Of a stretch of 64,000 nucleotides of DNA, positions 20,331 through 32,351 are shown piece by piece. The translations under genes were made by a program, and so were the position numbers. Below the pieces are notes generated by a model. The model did no database searches. It was not told the DNA's origin and saw only the letters and a list, made by a program, of their open reading frames with translations. Within the stretch, counting starts at the first letter, position 1, and every line of letters starts with the position of its first letter. Source of the stretch: Schistocephalus solidus (Eukaryota; Platyhelminthes; Cestoda; Diphyllobothriidea; Diphyllobothriidae); the NCBI GenBank assembly GCA_017591395.1, contig WEDG01000214.1, positions 248,001-312,000 of the forward strand, read 5' to 3'.

Positions 20331-23060
20331 CATGGTGATGTCTATGTATTGGTGTAGGTAGTGTGTGCTGATGTAGCGTAGCCTCTAGTGGTTTATCGCA
20401 GGTTTTTGTGAATGCACATGTGTCCGAATAGCCGCATGCGGTGTGTGAATGTGCGGGAGCAGTGAGGGTAGTGGAGGCAGGCACGTCGACTGTATGTCGG
20501 AGCCCCAGGCGCTTGTTCGACAGCCTCCATGCCATGGATTCGCAGGTGACCGATCAAGCCGATGCGTGAGGAAAATGCGCTGAGCTGTCGACCTCACTCT
20601 CTCCCCCACCCCCACAATCAGACCACCGTCTGAGCCGGTCAGTTGTCTGATACGGAAGTGGGCGTAGTTGCTGGTGCCCTCGTCTACGTTTACTGCGTAC
20701 ACGACCTGGTCCCCCCAAACAAGCACCAGGATTTCACACAACACGGGGTTGAAAGGCTTACATCTCACATGTTTGAGGTAGCCAGAGGTCACGTTAAGAA
20801 GGAGCCATCGCAACCGGACTCTCAGACCACCAGTCAGCCACTCCACACAAGACACATTGAACTGACTGCGAAGTTTTGAGTGTAATTTTTATTGGTGGAG
20901 TAAACAGGTGATGAGTATTGGGATTTGGTCTCTATGATGTTGGGAGAAATGGAATTGATGCCAGGGGTGAGGGAGAGGGTTCCGAAGTAGAGTTGGAATT
21001 GTCTGATTGTTTTTGTATTCTGTCCGAAGATGTCCAACCAGGCTGATTCGCGCACGGAATTTGCTTTGATGGCGCGGGCATGTTGGAAGGGCATTGGCGG
21101 TGTTTGTCTGGGGCGCTGGTGACTTTCGTGCCGCTCTTTTGGTCTTGGCGGTGGCGATCCAGTTGGCTTCGTAGATTGCTGCCCCTGTCTTCACTGTTCC
21201 CCTCCAAGCCGTTCGATTCCGGGCAAGGTCCTCCCAAGACTCCGGATTGATCTGCAATTGCTTCAGGGAAGTCTTCAGTGTCCTGTAGCGTCGTAATTGA
21301 CCCCCTTGTTGACGAGAACCCATGGCGAAATCTCCATTGAAGAGTCGTTTGGGCAATCGTTTGTCGTCCATCCTCAAAAGGTGGCCGCTCCAGCGCAGGT
21401 GCAGTTGTTTCAGCTGAGCATAAATGCTACGAAGGTCTGTTTATTTCAACAATTCCATGTCCGGTATCCTGTCTTGCCATTTCAGCAACTGAGGTGGAAG
21501 TGGTTGATCTTCCGCGCCTGCTTTTGGTAAATCGTCCACGTCTCCGCTCCATACAGCAGCGTCGGCAATATAAACATCTTGAATTTGGTGCTTAGGTGGA
21601 GACCGTGTCGATTCCAGACCACGTTCTTCATGCGTCTAAAGCTTGGCTTGCTTTAGCGATCCGATGGGCGATCTCATCATCAACTTTGGTGCTGCAGGAG
21701 AGATTGCTGTCCAGGTATGTGAAGGTATCCACAGATTTCAGTTGGGCGCCATTGACATTGATGTGAGCCGCGGTTTAGATGGTATTGGGTGGCGGCTGAT
21801 GCATCGCAACCTTTTTCTCAGTGTTTATGTGAAGTCCGAAGTTGTTACATGCGGTAGCGTAGAGGTTCATGCTCCTTTGCATTTCCTCTTCTGTCTTTGC
21901 ATTGGGTGCGCAGTCGTCAGCAAAGAGCAGTTCGTGGATGGCGGCTGTCGAGTCACGCAAGCGGAAGTGCATCCGTTGTTGGTTGATGAGTCGGCCGTCC
22001 ATCTGGTAGGCGATGCGATCCCGGGGCGTTCTTCACCGTAGGCGTCCGTTAGCATGGCAGCGAACATGAGACTAAAGAGTTTAGGTGCAAGGACGCAGAC
22101 CTGCTTCACTCCGTTGGTCACTGCAAATGCTTCGGATACCGTCCAGTGGTCAGTAACGCGCGCCATCATCCCATCGTGAAGCTGACGCACAATATGCGTG
22201 AAACTTCAGGGCAGCCGAATTTCTGCATGATTTTCCACAGCCCGTCACGATTCACCGTGTTAAAGGTTTTCGTCAGATCCACGAAGGTAGTGTAGAGATG
22301 AGTCCACATCTTCTGGCAATTCTCTTGCAGCTGGCGAGTGACAAAGATCAGGTAAATTGTTGCTCGGTGTCATCGGAAGCCACATTGGCTTTCCGGGAGC
22401 AGTCCTTGCTCCAGGTGAGCGTTCCGGCGATTGAAGAGAATACGGGCGAAGATCTTTCCGGCGATGTTCAGCAGTGAGATTCCTCTGTGGATGTCGCAGA
22501 CTTGGCGGTTCCCTTTCTTTCCGTGGAGGTGGACAATTATGGCGTCGCTGAAATTCTGAGGGACTTACCCTTGGTGCCACATCTCCTGGAAGAGCATTGT
22601 GAGTCGGTTCATCAGTTGGGGTTCACCATGCTTGTAAATCTCAGCAGGGATCGCGACCGAGCCAGGTGCCTTCCCGCTGGAGAGTTGCTGTACGGTTCTG
22701 ATGGTTTCTTGGAGAGAGGGCGGGAGATCAAGGTTGGCGTTGATTTCTACTTCGGGCAAGCGATCGATGGCGGCGTCGGAGATGGTGGAGGGCTGATTGA
22801 GAACGCTTTGAAATGTTCTGCCCATCGTGTCAGGATTTGCGTCTCCTCAGTGAGTACCATCCTGCCGTCGACACTGAGAAGAGGGGCGGCGTCTTTGACG
22901 AGAGGTCTGTAGACAGCCTTGGTGGCGGCGAAGTTCTTCCATTCGTTTCGGTCCGCGTACCCTTAGATTTCCTCGGCTTTGCGCGTCATCCATGCATCCT
23001 GCATCTCCCACAGCCGTTGCGGGATATAGGAATGGGTTTGAACAAACAAAGGTGAAATGC
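20330..23060 (-). mobile_element. RTE LINE copy A with C-terminal C2H2 fingers
   Basis: Reading from the 5' side at about 23,060, the element starts within the linker after the endonuclease (5' truncated). It continues with RT fingers (22,825-22,565, KAPGSVAIPAEIYKHG), palm with FVDLTKTFNTVN, VSEAFAVTNGVKQVCVLAP (22,190-21,867), [11 protein letters not shown] (catalytic FADD box) and a thumb. The conserved post-RT block follows (MDDKRLPKRLFNGD ... INPESWEDLARNR ... KTGAAIYEANWI) at 21,377-21,100. Then come zinc-finger sequence (CPRHQSKFRARISLVGHLRT) and, beyond a nested repeat, more fingers to 20,380. Stops and frameshifts make it inactive. The 3' end joins the SINE-like array at about 20,330. 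Confidence 0.88.
20575..20885 (+). repeat. B-type SINE-like unit nested in RTE copy A
   Basis: A full B unit (GAGCCGGTCAGTTGTCTGAT ... CGACCTGGTCCCCCC) interrupts the zinc-finger region of the LINE. The LINE finger text stops at GATGCGTGAG near 20,570 and LINE sequence resumes at about 20,890. Copy C shows the uninterrupted arrangement at 29,880-29,945. Confidence 0.7.
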
Positions 23061-24280
23061 TTGCTGCAAAAGGGTGCTGGATGGATTAAGTTTTTATCTA
23101 TGCATTAGCTCACTGAGGGTCGATTAGAAGAGACCAGTGTTCAAGTCCTTGTCCAAGGTATAATTTAAATAGCCTCCTAGTTACACTTTCCCTGGTTTCC
23201 CCGATTCATTCAGTACATATAGTTTGGATAAAATGAGAGTAACGTGTGCGGAAAATTAAGACCGCTTGAATGAGTTAGGCCGCTAATCTTCGATACTGCC
23301 GATAAAGTGATGGCATAGTCACGAATGGCAAGTTGCAGGGAATGATCGCCGTTTATCTTTACTACCGGGCAGTTGCGCTAAGGGGCACACAACATATTCT
23401 TCCTCATTAGGCAAACAATCTCCTAAATAGTATTTTTTATGCTTTGGAAACGCGTGTCACTTTCTAACGCCCTCTACCGTAGGCAACTTCGACGCCACCT
23501 AGGTAAAGCAAATAGTTGCCACATTAAAACAATTCAGGTGCCTCATTGACAACAGAACCGAACAAAGGGTGGAGGCACGTCCTTTATCCTGAAGGATTCC
23601 ACTCCTTACACCTATGGGACTAGGTAAGCCAGAAGATAACTTGGTAGGAACATGATATGGGCGAAGGAAGAGTCCACGCTCGAGAGAGGCGTTCCTATTC
23701 CTGAGCAATTCAGAGTGAGATCTGTAAAATGCTGTGTGGCATTATAATGTATGACATCTAGGAGCGATCACAAATTCGGCTTGAGTAGAAGGAACTTATT
23801 GTCTATGGGATCGAAAGTTTTACTGAAGTCTAAAAAGGTTTAGCAAAGAGAGCAGTCGGCGTCAGACATAACCAAGGAAAGCAAATTGTCACATGCCATA
23901 GAATTTACAGTTTGTAAAGTCATGTCAAAGAGCCCTGAAAAGGTCATGATTAGTCAAATGTTGTGAACTCTTATGTTTAAGTATAATTATGAAAATCTTG
24001 GAAATTATTGAAAGTTTACTTATTGTTCAGAAGTTGTCAGACGAAATACAGAATCCACGTGAGGAGTTGGCCAATCAAGGTTGCAGGAAATCTTTTCGGG
24101 AGGAATTTTGCATATCGAGGGTGAAACCTGCTCAAGTTTTGCTGATTAGCCCAGATGAGCGAATAACGGGCCTACCCGTTAAGACCAGGCGAGGAAACGC
24201 ACCCAGCGCATGCCCCTGAGTTTGGTTGAAATAACCGCCTGCAACCCGCATATTTTGGACGGAGCCGTCAGCGTCCGACT
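23060..24280. other. no gene recognised
   Basis: About 1.2 kb of non-coding sequence between LINE copy A and a dispersed repeat. I see only short ORFs. Confidence 0.5.
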
Positions 24281-24289
24281 TGCATCATG

Positions 24290-24720
24290 CACCTACCTCG
24301 CCCCCTTCTTTCTTTGAACGGCCCAAGGTCATTCAAATGCATCACAAACTACTGTCACAAAGCCACTTCACTTGACCTCAGACGTGCTGACCTGCCGTCG
24401 GTCGATCATGCGTCCAGACGTCCGTAGCCGACCGTGGCCCATTTGAACCCATTTGAACCCTCCCTCCCGCCCATTCGGCAAATTTAGGAGGCGTCTCTTG
24501 AACTCGAAAACCTTGACGTATATCAGACTCAAATCTAAAAGCAGCCGAATCCGCAGTTTTTCCCTTGCTCACGGAGGTGACTTGCCACTCTGGCCTCACC
24601 AGCGGCAACCGCTGCATGAGACAGCAGCCCAGGGTTCTGTGCAAGATGAATCTCTCATTCTGCTGCCTTTCCTCTTAGCCTACCAATCGTAACTCGGTCT
24701 CATGATAGTTGCATTCAGAG
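24290..24720 (+). repeat. dispersed repeat, related to 45,965-46,470
   Basis: Shares a series of blocks in the same order with the copy in SURF1 intron 7: CAAGGTCATTC, GACCTCAGACGTGCTGACCT, a CATTTGAAC block, and GGGTTCTGTGCA followed by CATTCTG(C/G)TGCC and CCTAC. No coding potential. The class is unknown. Confidence 0.5.
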
Positions 24721-24899
24721 TGGACCCACTGTCTTAGCAGCTGCAAGCTTATCCCCTTCCCTGCGTCGCCGCCGTGGCTGGCCGACTAGCACCTTGGGTC
24801 GGACTTGATTTTATGCCCACCTGCCTCTCCCTCCACTCACAACCCTCAAACTGGACACTGGTAGAGGAACCTCTCCCACGTAATACATGTGGCTGTAGA

Positions 24900-25030
24900 T
24901 ATTCCCGGGTTCTAACTCAAACCCTAACCACAACCCTACCATTAACCCTAACCCTAATTCACCTATAATTTAGCGCAAAACCAGCTGTATTACCTGCTCC
25001 TAGCCCATTTCCCGCACCAGACAACTGATC
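24900..25030 (+). repeat. CCCTAA-rich dispersed repeat, copy 2
   Basis: Contains CAAACCCTAACCACAACCC and ATTAACCCTAACCCTAATTC, followed by TTTAGCGCAAAACCAGCTG and CCCATTTCCCGCACCA. This flank matches the copy at 58.5 kb. Confidence 0.65.
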
Positions 25031-25061
25031 GGCTCGGACACTGGCCCTTGGCTTTGGAATG

Positions 25062-25200
25062 ACAACAGAGAGTGAGGTTGACGTCTCAGTGCATTTTCCT
25101 CCCAATGAACAATCTGACGCGATCAAAGCTATCACGGTGCGCTAAAAGCCGTGGCTTCGGAGATTGCCAACTGCTGGAATAAATCGGACCGCACAGTCCA
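25062..25200 (-). repeat. SINE-like spacer unit, inverted
   Basis: Reverse complement of the spacer that joins A and B units (GAGAGTGAGGT, CAATCTGACGCGATC, GGTGCGCTAAAAGCCGTGGC, GATTGCCAACTG). It lies between the CCCTAA repeat and the 3' end of RTE copy B, in the opposite orientation to the arrays. Confidence 0.65.
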
Positions 25201-25369
25201 CCCAGTGAGTGGGGTCGCCGATTGCTAGATTAAGAGTCGGACTACAATGCATCCTTACTGGTATGGTCTGTGTGATGCTCACACTCCCTGGTATCCAAGC
25301 CAGACTTAGGGGTGGGTTCTCGCTGCGCAGCCACCTGCGCCCTCTACTGCCTCCATGTTTCTTGGCTTG

Positions 25370-28060
25370 GTCAGGACACTGGGCCCAGATGAGGGAAGAG
25401 GAACGAATGTGACATATGCAGCGCAGGTCTACTACCATTTGACAGTGGTGGTGGTGTTGTGGTGAGCGTGGCAGGAGTAAGGGTGTGTGTGTGTAGAGTA
25501 TTGGCGTTTTCGACGCTGCGGTGAGGTCCGCTTTCATGGAGGTGTATGTGACCGATCAAGCCCCTGCGGTGTGTGAATGTACGGAAGCATTGAGGGCAGT
25601 AGAGTCGCGCGTGGCAACTGTATGTCAGAACCCCAGACACTGATTCACCAGTCTCTGTTCGATAGATTTGCAAGTGACCGACCAGGATGATGCTTGAGAT
25701 GAAGGTTTGGTTGCAGTATGGACAGGTTGAAACCGAGTCCACATCACTGGTAATGACGGTGGTGTGGTTGATGTTTGACGATGCGTTATGGTGGAGGCAG
25801 GAGCCGCCGCAGCATAGGTTGAGTCGGGGAGGTTGTTGAAGGATGGTGACAGGGGATCGGAGCACCATTAGAGTTATTTATCGACATGCGGGGCGGGCAG
25901 ATGTAGATGTGGAGGCATCAGTTGGTGTCGTACGGGTGCAGAAGTTGGTCTAAAGATATGTAGTCAGCCCGATTAATGCGCGGAATGTTCGCTGATACCG
26001 TGGCCATGTTGGGGGCGATTAAGTGTTGGCACTGCAAGGCTGAGGCAGTTGGGATTTAGGAGTTTCGCGTTTGGCTTTGACGGTGGTTATGCAGTTGGGT
26101 TCGTAGATCGCTGCTCCTGTTTTCACTGTCATCCTCCCTTCCAGTCGGTTCCGAGCGAGGTTATCCCAGTTTGCCGGGTTGATCTGCAGTTGCTTCAGGG
26201 AAGTCTTCAGAGTGTCCTTGTAGCGCCGCACTTGATCCCCTTGTCGACCGGAACTCGTGGTGACATCTCCATAGAAGAGTAATTTGGGTAGACTTTAATC
26301 GTCCATCCTAACGAGGTTGCCGCTCCAGCGCAGTTGTAGTTGTCTCAGCTAAGCGTAGATGCTGAGGCTGCCTGTTCATTCTAACACTCCTGTATCCGGG
26401 ATCCTGTCTTGCCACCTCAGTTTTAGTATTCTGCGGAGGCAGCTGAGGTGGAAGTGGCTGAGCTTCCACAACTACTTTTTGGTAGACCGTACAGGTCTCC
26501 GCTCATCACAGCAGTGTCGGCAAGATTATAGCTTTGTACATCTTAAGTTTGGTGCTGGGGGGGGGAGACCATGTCGATTCCAGACGATGTCCTGCATGCG
26601 TCCGAAGGCTTGGCTGGCTTTGGCGATCCGGTGAGCAACCTAATCATCTATTTTGATGCTGCAGGAGAGCTTGCTGCCCAGGTAGGTGAAATTGTCTACG
26701 GCTTGCATTTGGGTGCCATTGAAGTTGAGGAAAGGTGCATTGTAGGCAGTATTTAGCGGTGGCTGGTGCATGACCACCGTTTTCTACGTGTTGATGGTCT
26801 GTCCGAAGTTGTCGCAGGCGGCGGCGAAGCGGTCCATGCTCCTTTGCATGCCCTTTCTGTCGTTACGTTGAGAGTGCAGTCGACGGCGAAGAGAAATTTG
26901 CGGACGGTCGTTGTGGATCCATGTGACTGGAAGTGCATCCGCCAATTATTGAGTAGTTGGCCATCCATCCTGTAGGCGATGCGGATCCCGGGGCATTGGT
27001 CACAGTAGGTGTCCATTAACATGGGAGTGAACATGAAACTGAGGAGGGTAGGCGCCAGGATGCAGCCCTGCTTCACTCCGTTGGTTACTGCGAATGCCTC
27101 TGTGACGGCTCCGTTGTCCGTAATGCGCGCCATCGTGAAGCCGACGCGTCAGCTGAGTGAATCGCTCCGGACAGTCGAATTTCCCCATGATTTTCCGCAC
27201 TCCTTCGCAAGTTGCCGTGTCGAAGGCTTTCGACAGCTCCATGAAGATTAATTAGAGGTGGATCCGCATCTCCTGCAGATGAAGCACGGCGAAAATCATA
27301 TCAGTGGTGCCACAGTGACGGCAGGAACTGCACCGTCTTTCCGGCAGGATTCCTTGTTCCAGATGACTTTCGAGGCGAATGAGGAACACGCAAGCAATTT
27401 TTATCAGTGAAATTCCTCTGTGGTTGTCACAGAGTTGACGGTCACCTTTTTTCTTCTAGAGATGGGAGATTATGGCGTCTTTGAAATCCTGGGGACTTGC
27501 CCTTAATTCCACATCTCCTGGAAGAGGGTTGTGATGTGATTCATAAGTTGGGGAGGGGACACTTTTAAAGTGCTCGGCCCAGCGCTTCAGAATTTGCGTC
27601 TTCTCAGTGAGAAGGGTAGCTCCATTAGCGCTGAGAAGAGAGCAGTTCCTTTGACTGTGGGGTCGTATACAGCCGTGATCATAGCGAAGAATTTCTTCCA
27701 TTCGTTGTGGTTTGCGTATCATTGGATCCCCTCGGCCTTGTGAGCCGTCCAGGCGTCCTGCATTTCCCACAGCCGCTGTCGGTAGAGCGGTCAAAGTAAA
27801 CTTAGTGTAACCGGTTCTTCTCGGTGAGCAGATTACTGATGACCATTTCGTTGTCATTCAACTAGCCCTTGTGCTGGTGGCGTGCGCGACCGAGGACATC
27901 CAGGGCGGTGGACTGGACTTCATCCCTATGTTGACACCATTGGTTCTCCACGGAGGCGTCCTCATCGGCTACTGGAAGGTTAGCCATCCGCTGAGCCAGC
28001 TCGTGCCTGAAACGGAGATGGTGAGTAGGCACATTCAAGAAAACAGCATCACTGTAAACT
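25370..28060 (-). mobile_element. RTE LINE copy B with C2H2 fingers
   Basis: A heavily decayed minus-strand copy. Its 5' end, at about 28,060, starts in the linker (HELAQRMANLPVADEDASVE). It continues through the tryptophan-poor linker and RT fingers (27,857-27,456), a palm fragment with VTEAFAVTNGVKQGCILAP (27,133-26,753) and FLFAVDCTLN. There the second residue-pair of the FADD box has become FAVD, a loss of one catalytic Asp. The post-RT block INPANWDNLARNR ... KTGAAIYEPNCI lies at 26,231-26,019, with zinc fingers at 25,868-25,371 (CPYCNQTFISSIILVGHLQIY and CPQCFRTFTHRRGLIGHIHLH). The first His of some fingers is retained, but one finger ends in Tyr in place of His. Confidence 0.85.
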
Positions 28061-28079
28061 ACATCCCGCGCAAGTAACC

Positions 28080-28560
28080 GTCACTGAGGGCACACGGTGG
28101 ACCTCATCGAAAGAGACGGTCGAAGTGGCATGTTACCTGCTTCCATGGCCTGTCGGGGATGAGACGGGGGACCTGTAAGCAATCCTTACCTCGCTTTAAA
28201 TGACCAACTTAACGGCAGCTGACAACTTTGCCTTTCTTTCTTCTGACTTCTTTCGTATATACGGTGGAGTTCCATTGCTGTCCCGAACAGTAATAATCAG
28301 CTGCCGCTAAATGTTATGCAATATATAATTCGTATATTCGAATTTTCGACTGTTTTTTGTTTCCCATAACGAAAAAGTCTTCTTTTCCTGGCACAAATAC
28401 TCAAATTTCGCCGTCTTTCCTGTCCGGAAGGAATGTGCCAAAAAGAAGTATTTCAAACTTTTCGTTTTCCCTCCATGGTTTTCAACGAAAATACACATTG
28501 AAAAATAAATTAATCCGTCCTGACAGTATCTGATAGCTCAACCGTCACGAACAGTGATGT
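28080..28560. other. no gene recognised
   Basis: AT-rich spacer between RTE copy B and the next SINE-like array. It includes an inverted AT motif near 28,318-28,345 but no features I can name. Confidence 0.5.
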
Positions 28561-29650
28561 CCACTGTTTGCTTCACGGGTGGAAGCAGTGAATTAGTTTA
28601 TAGTGAAGCCTACTTGCACAGCCTCAACCGCACTCTCTTCTCCCTCTCTCCAGCCTGGTTCTGGTAGGCAGACAGTGCCAAGATGGCCGGAGGTGGGCTC
28701 GGGCACAGATGCCGACAGTGTTAAACGGTCCAACTACGCGTACTAAACACAGCATGCTCCCTCCGACGCGCACCAGTTTTTCACAGAAACTACGGCGAGA
28801 GTGTCAGAGAAGCCACATTAGGAATCAGCCATTGTGTCTGACCCTCTGTCCTCGAGTCAGTCACTCCACATACGACATTTCGACCATCGATTACGACGAG
28901 GTCCATTGTATGCTCCACACCAGGTGTTGCAGGGGCGGTGACTTGCGCGTGAATTAGTTTAAAGTGATCGTAGCCTTGCGCTGCAGCTACCACACTCTCT
29001 CCTCCTCCCCCACCTGAGCCCGGTGTCAAGACAGAGTCAAGAAGACCGGAGGCGGGAGAGGAGGCAGGTGGCTGGCGCGGCCGGAGCTGACCCTGGGTGT
29101 ACCACCACACCTGGCTCGGATCCCACGGAGTAGTAGTGCCATAAAGGCCACATTAAGAAGGAGCCATTGCAGCCTGACACTCAGTCCGCCGGTCAGCCAC
29201 TACACACAAAACACACATTGGGCTGACCACGCGGTCCAATTTATCCCGTCAGTTGGCAAGCTGCCAAGCCACGGCTTTAAGCGCAACGTGATAATTTCAA
29301 GCGCGTCAGATTGTTTAAAGTGAGGAACATGCACTGAGCCGTCGACCTCACTCTCTCCACCACCCCCACAATAAGACCACCACCCGAGCCAGTCAGTTGT
29401 CTGATGTGGGAGTGGGTGCATTAGCTGGTGGGTCGGCGTTCCCGTCTTCGTGCGCCACAGCATGACCTGGCCCCCATAACGCCTAAACCATGATTCACTT
29501 ACTCAGGGGATATGAAGAAGCCATCGCCGTCTAACTCCCAGTCCACTGGTCAGCCACTCGACACACACAACACGTTCACTAGGCCGACGGCGTGGTCTGA
29601 TGTAAGCGTCAGGTTGGCAGCCTTCCAAGCCACGGTTTCTCTGAAACCGG
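28560..29650 (+). repeat. SINE-like A/B unit array
   Basis: Contains a degenerate unit (28,590-28,960), an A unit (28,985-29,265), a spacer (29,268-29,340) and a B unit (29,340-29,618). It ends in the same CCACGGTTT...AAACC junction to an RTE 3' end as at 20,290-20,330. The A unit is by eye more than 90% identical to that at 18,963. Confidence 0.8.
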
Positions 29651-29741
29651 GATTTTATCAGGTACATTATGATGATGATGAGGGTGATGTCTATGTATTA
29701 GTGTAGATGGTGTACGCTTATATGGCTTAGCTTCTGGTGGT

Positions 29742-30260
29742 TTACCGCAGGTTGTCATGGAGGCGCATGTGTCCTAATAGGCCCATGTGGTGTGTAAATG
29801 TGCGGGAGCAGTGAGGGCAGTGGAGGCGGGCATGGCGAGTGTATGTTGGCGCCCCAAGCACTGGTTCACCAGCCTCCGTGCGATGGATTCGCAGGTGACC
29901 GACCAGGCCGATGCATGAGTTCAAGTTTCGGGCGCAGTGTGGGCAGGAGAAATCGGTAGAGGCTGGGGGGATGTCATTCACAGTAGTGGGGGTGGCAGTG
30001 GCGGTAAGAATGGCAGAAGCGGAGGGTGTGCATGGTGTTTCGGTGTTGTCTGCATTGCGGTGAATTCAACTGTCATGGATGCGCATGTGACCGAATAGGC
30101 CCATGCGATGAATGAATGCGTGAGGACAGTGAGGGCAGTGGAGGCGGCGATATCTGCTGTGTGATGGTGCTCCAGGCACTGGTTCACCAGTCTCTGTACG
30201 ATGGATTTGCAAGTGACCGACCAGGCCGATGCGTGAGGTGAATGTGCGGTCGCATTGAGG
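29742..30260 (-). pseudogene. C2H2 zinc-finger tail of RTE copy C
   Basis: One minus-strand frame encodes four classical fingers, CPQCDRTFTSRIGLVGHLQI(H), CPHCPHAFIHRMGLFGHMRI(H), CPHCARNLNSCIGLVGHLRI(H) and CPHCSRTFTHHMGLLGHMRL(H). Each has C-x2-C-x12-H-x3-H spacing. They are arranged in two pairs with the linker RTETGEPVPGAP or RTEAGEPVLGAP inside each pair. A single stop codon (about 30,066) separates the pairs. A further finger-like motif with HxxxQC lies near 30,480. The fingers probably bind nucleic acid and may steer the reverse transcriptase to RNA or target DNA, which is inference. Confidence 0.85.
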
Positions 30261-30619
30261 ACAGTTTAGGAGAGATCTCCCATCGCTGGTGGTGGTTACG
30301 GTGGTGAAGGTAACCGGTAATAAGTATTGGGAGTGATGGAATACATGCCAGGAGTGTGGGTGTGGGAGTCAGAAGGAGGGTTGGTAGAATTTGACGTAGA
30401 ATTTGGAATTGTCAGATTGTTGGTGCATTGCGTTCGAAGATGTTTAACCAGGCCGATTCACGCGCGGAAGATGCATTGACAGTGCGGGCATGCTGAAAGG
30501 GCCTGGGCATCGGCAGTGTTTGTCTGGGGCGCTGGTGTCTTTCGTGCCGCTCTTTTGGCCTAAGCGGTGGTGATCCGGTTGGCCTCATAGATTGCTGAAC
30601 TAGTCTTCACGGATCATCT

Positions 30620-31631
30620 CTATGCTGGTCTATCCAGGGCGAGGTCCTCCCAGGTGGCCGGGTTGATTTGCAGTTGCTTCAGCGATTTCTTCAAAGTGTC
30701 CTTGTAGCGTCGTTTTTTACCTCCCTGTCGGTGAGCACCCGTAGCGTCATCTCCGTAGAAAAGTCGTTTGGGTAGTCGCTCGTCATCCATTCTTAACAGG
30801 TGGCCGCTCCATCGCAGTTGCACTTGCCTTAGCATGGCGTGGCTGGTTTGAGTAGACGGTCCCGGTCTCCGCTCCGTAAAGAAGGGTTGTCAAGACGACG
30901 GCCTTGTACATCTTCAGCTTTGGGTTCAGGTGAATACCGTGGCGAAGCCGAACGAAGGCCTGACTGCCTTTAGAGATCCGTTGGGCAACCTCGTCATCGA
31001 TTCTCGTGTTGGGTGACAGCATGCTTCCTAGATAAGCGAAGGTTTCCACGTTTTTGAGTTTAGAGCCATTGAAATTGATTCGGGTAGCATTGTATTCCGC
31101 GCTGGGTGGCGGCTGGCGCATGACAACCGTTTTGGCTGTACTGATTGTTAATCCAAAATTGGCGCAGCCTACGGCGAAGAGGTCCTTCTTCTTTTGCATG
31201 TTCTCCTCCGTCACGGTGTTAATGGCGCAGTCATCCGCGAAGAGCAAGTCATGGACACGACCAGTAGACACGAGCGTTGAAGCCTGCATACGCCGACTGT
31301 TGAGAAGGTGCCCGTCAGTTCTGTAGGCGATGCGGATCCCAGGCTGCTTGTCACGGTAGGCGTCCATCAGCATAGCACATATTTGCTGGTTCCCCTTCCG
31401 TTTATAGAGATGGACGATGGTCGCGTCTTTGAAATCCTGAGGAACTTGTTCTTGGCGCCAAATCTCCTGGAAGAGTGTTGTGAGTTTTGCCATCAGCCGG
31501 GGCCCACCGTGCTTGTAGACTTCCGGTGGGATGGCGTCGGATCCCGGTGCTTTACCGCTTGAAACCTGCTGCACGGCCCGGATGGTTTCCGTTAGGGAAT
31601 ACGGCAGATCCAGGTTATTGTTCGTGTCCAC
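30620..31631 (-). pseudogene. RT and post-RT region of RTE copy C
   Basis: A 282-codon open frame with [38 protein letters not shown], then [31 protein letters not shown] (motif C) and [20 protein letters not shown]. Compared with copy A, about 430 bases are missing between NQQIC and AMLMDAY. This removes the end of the fingers and motif A with its catalytic Asp, yet the frame is kept. The overlapping frame 30,835-30,620 gives [20 protein letters not shown] and SLKQLQINPATWEDLA, a block found after the thumb in this family. Confidence 0.9.
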
Positions 31632-31670
31632 TTGAGTGAGCCGGTCAATGGCAGCATCGGAGATGGCTGA

Positions 31671-32201
31671 CTAACAATTAAGGACACTGCGGATGTGCTC
31701 GGCCCAGCGCTTCAGGATTTTCGATTTATCTGGCAGCAGTGTTGTGCCATCAGATCTGAGCAGCGGTGCGTTCCCCTTGATACACGAACCGTAGATGGCC
31801 TTAATGGCTTTGAAAAAGTTTTTCATTTCATTGCGGTCGGCATACCCCTGGATTTCCTCAGCCTTTCGGATCATCCCGGGGTCCTGCATCTTCCACAGCC
31901 GTTGACCTACAAGGCGGCGGCATCTGAAGAAGGCTGCTTTGGTGGCGTCAGTCCGAAGGTCCATGTAGGCTTTGTGCAGTCCATTTTTCTCCGCGAGTAA
32001 GTTGCTGATGTCGGCGTCATTGTCGTCAAACCAGTCCTGGTGTTGACGGCGTGCGCGTCCGAGGACATCGAGGGCGGTGGACTGGATGACATTTCGCAGT
32101 TGACACCATCGTGTCTCCACGGTATCGTTATCATCTGGAGCATGCAGGTCCTCCAGTTTCTCGGTTATTTGGTTGCTGAAATCAAAACAATGAGCAGGCA
32201 A
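31671..32201 (-). pseudogene. linker between endonuclease and RT, RTE copy C
   Basis: A 176-codon open frame. It contains DTVETRWCQLRNVIQSTALD, VLGRARRQHQDWFDDNDADI, YADRNEMKNFFKAIKAIYGS and LLPDKSKILKRWAEHIRSVL, a conserved connector between endonuclease and RT in RTE and related LINEs. It is separated from the upstream endonuclease by a gap around 32,202-32,350 with a frame change. Confidence 0.85.
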
Positions 32202-32351
32202 ATTTAATAAAAGAGTATTTAACTTACATGGCGGCCGCTTAACTTGGGGCCTTCGTCAGGGTTGCAGTCGGAGCCTCATCTGGGAGATAACGAGGCGTTG
32301 ATCTGTCCAACCATCGGCATCGCGGATCGCCTCGGTTACCAGCACGTCCTG

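Noticed and set aside
18900..20880. several short ORFs repeated around 19-20 and 29 kb as a gene family
   Set aside because: They follow the A/B repeat units in all frames and vary with indels. No frame is consistently open.
24920..24962. true interstitial telomere array
   Set aside because: Only a few perfect CCCTAA units are present and the flanks are shared with other copies. It is better read as a dispersed repeat with telomere-like words.
25371..25868. stand-alone C2H2 zinc-finger transcription factor gene
   Set aside because: The fingers sit at the 3' end of a decayed RTE LINE in the same order and orientation as in copies A and C, so they are element-derived.
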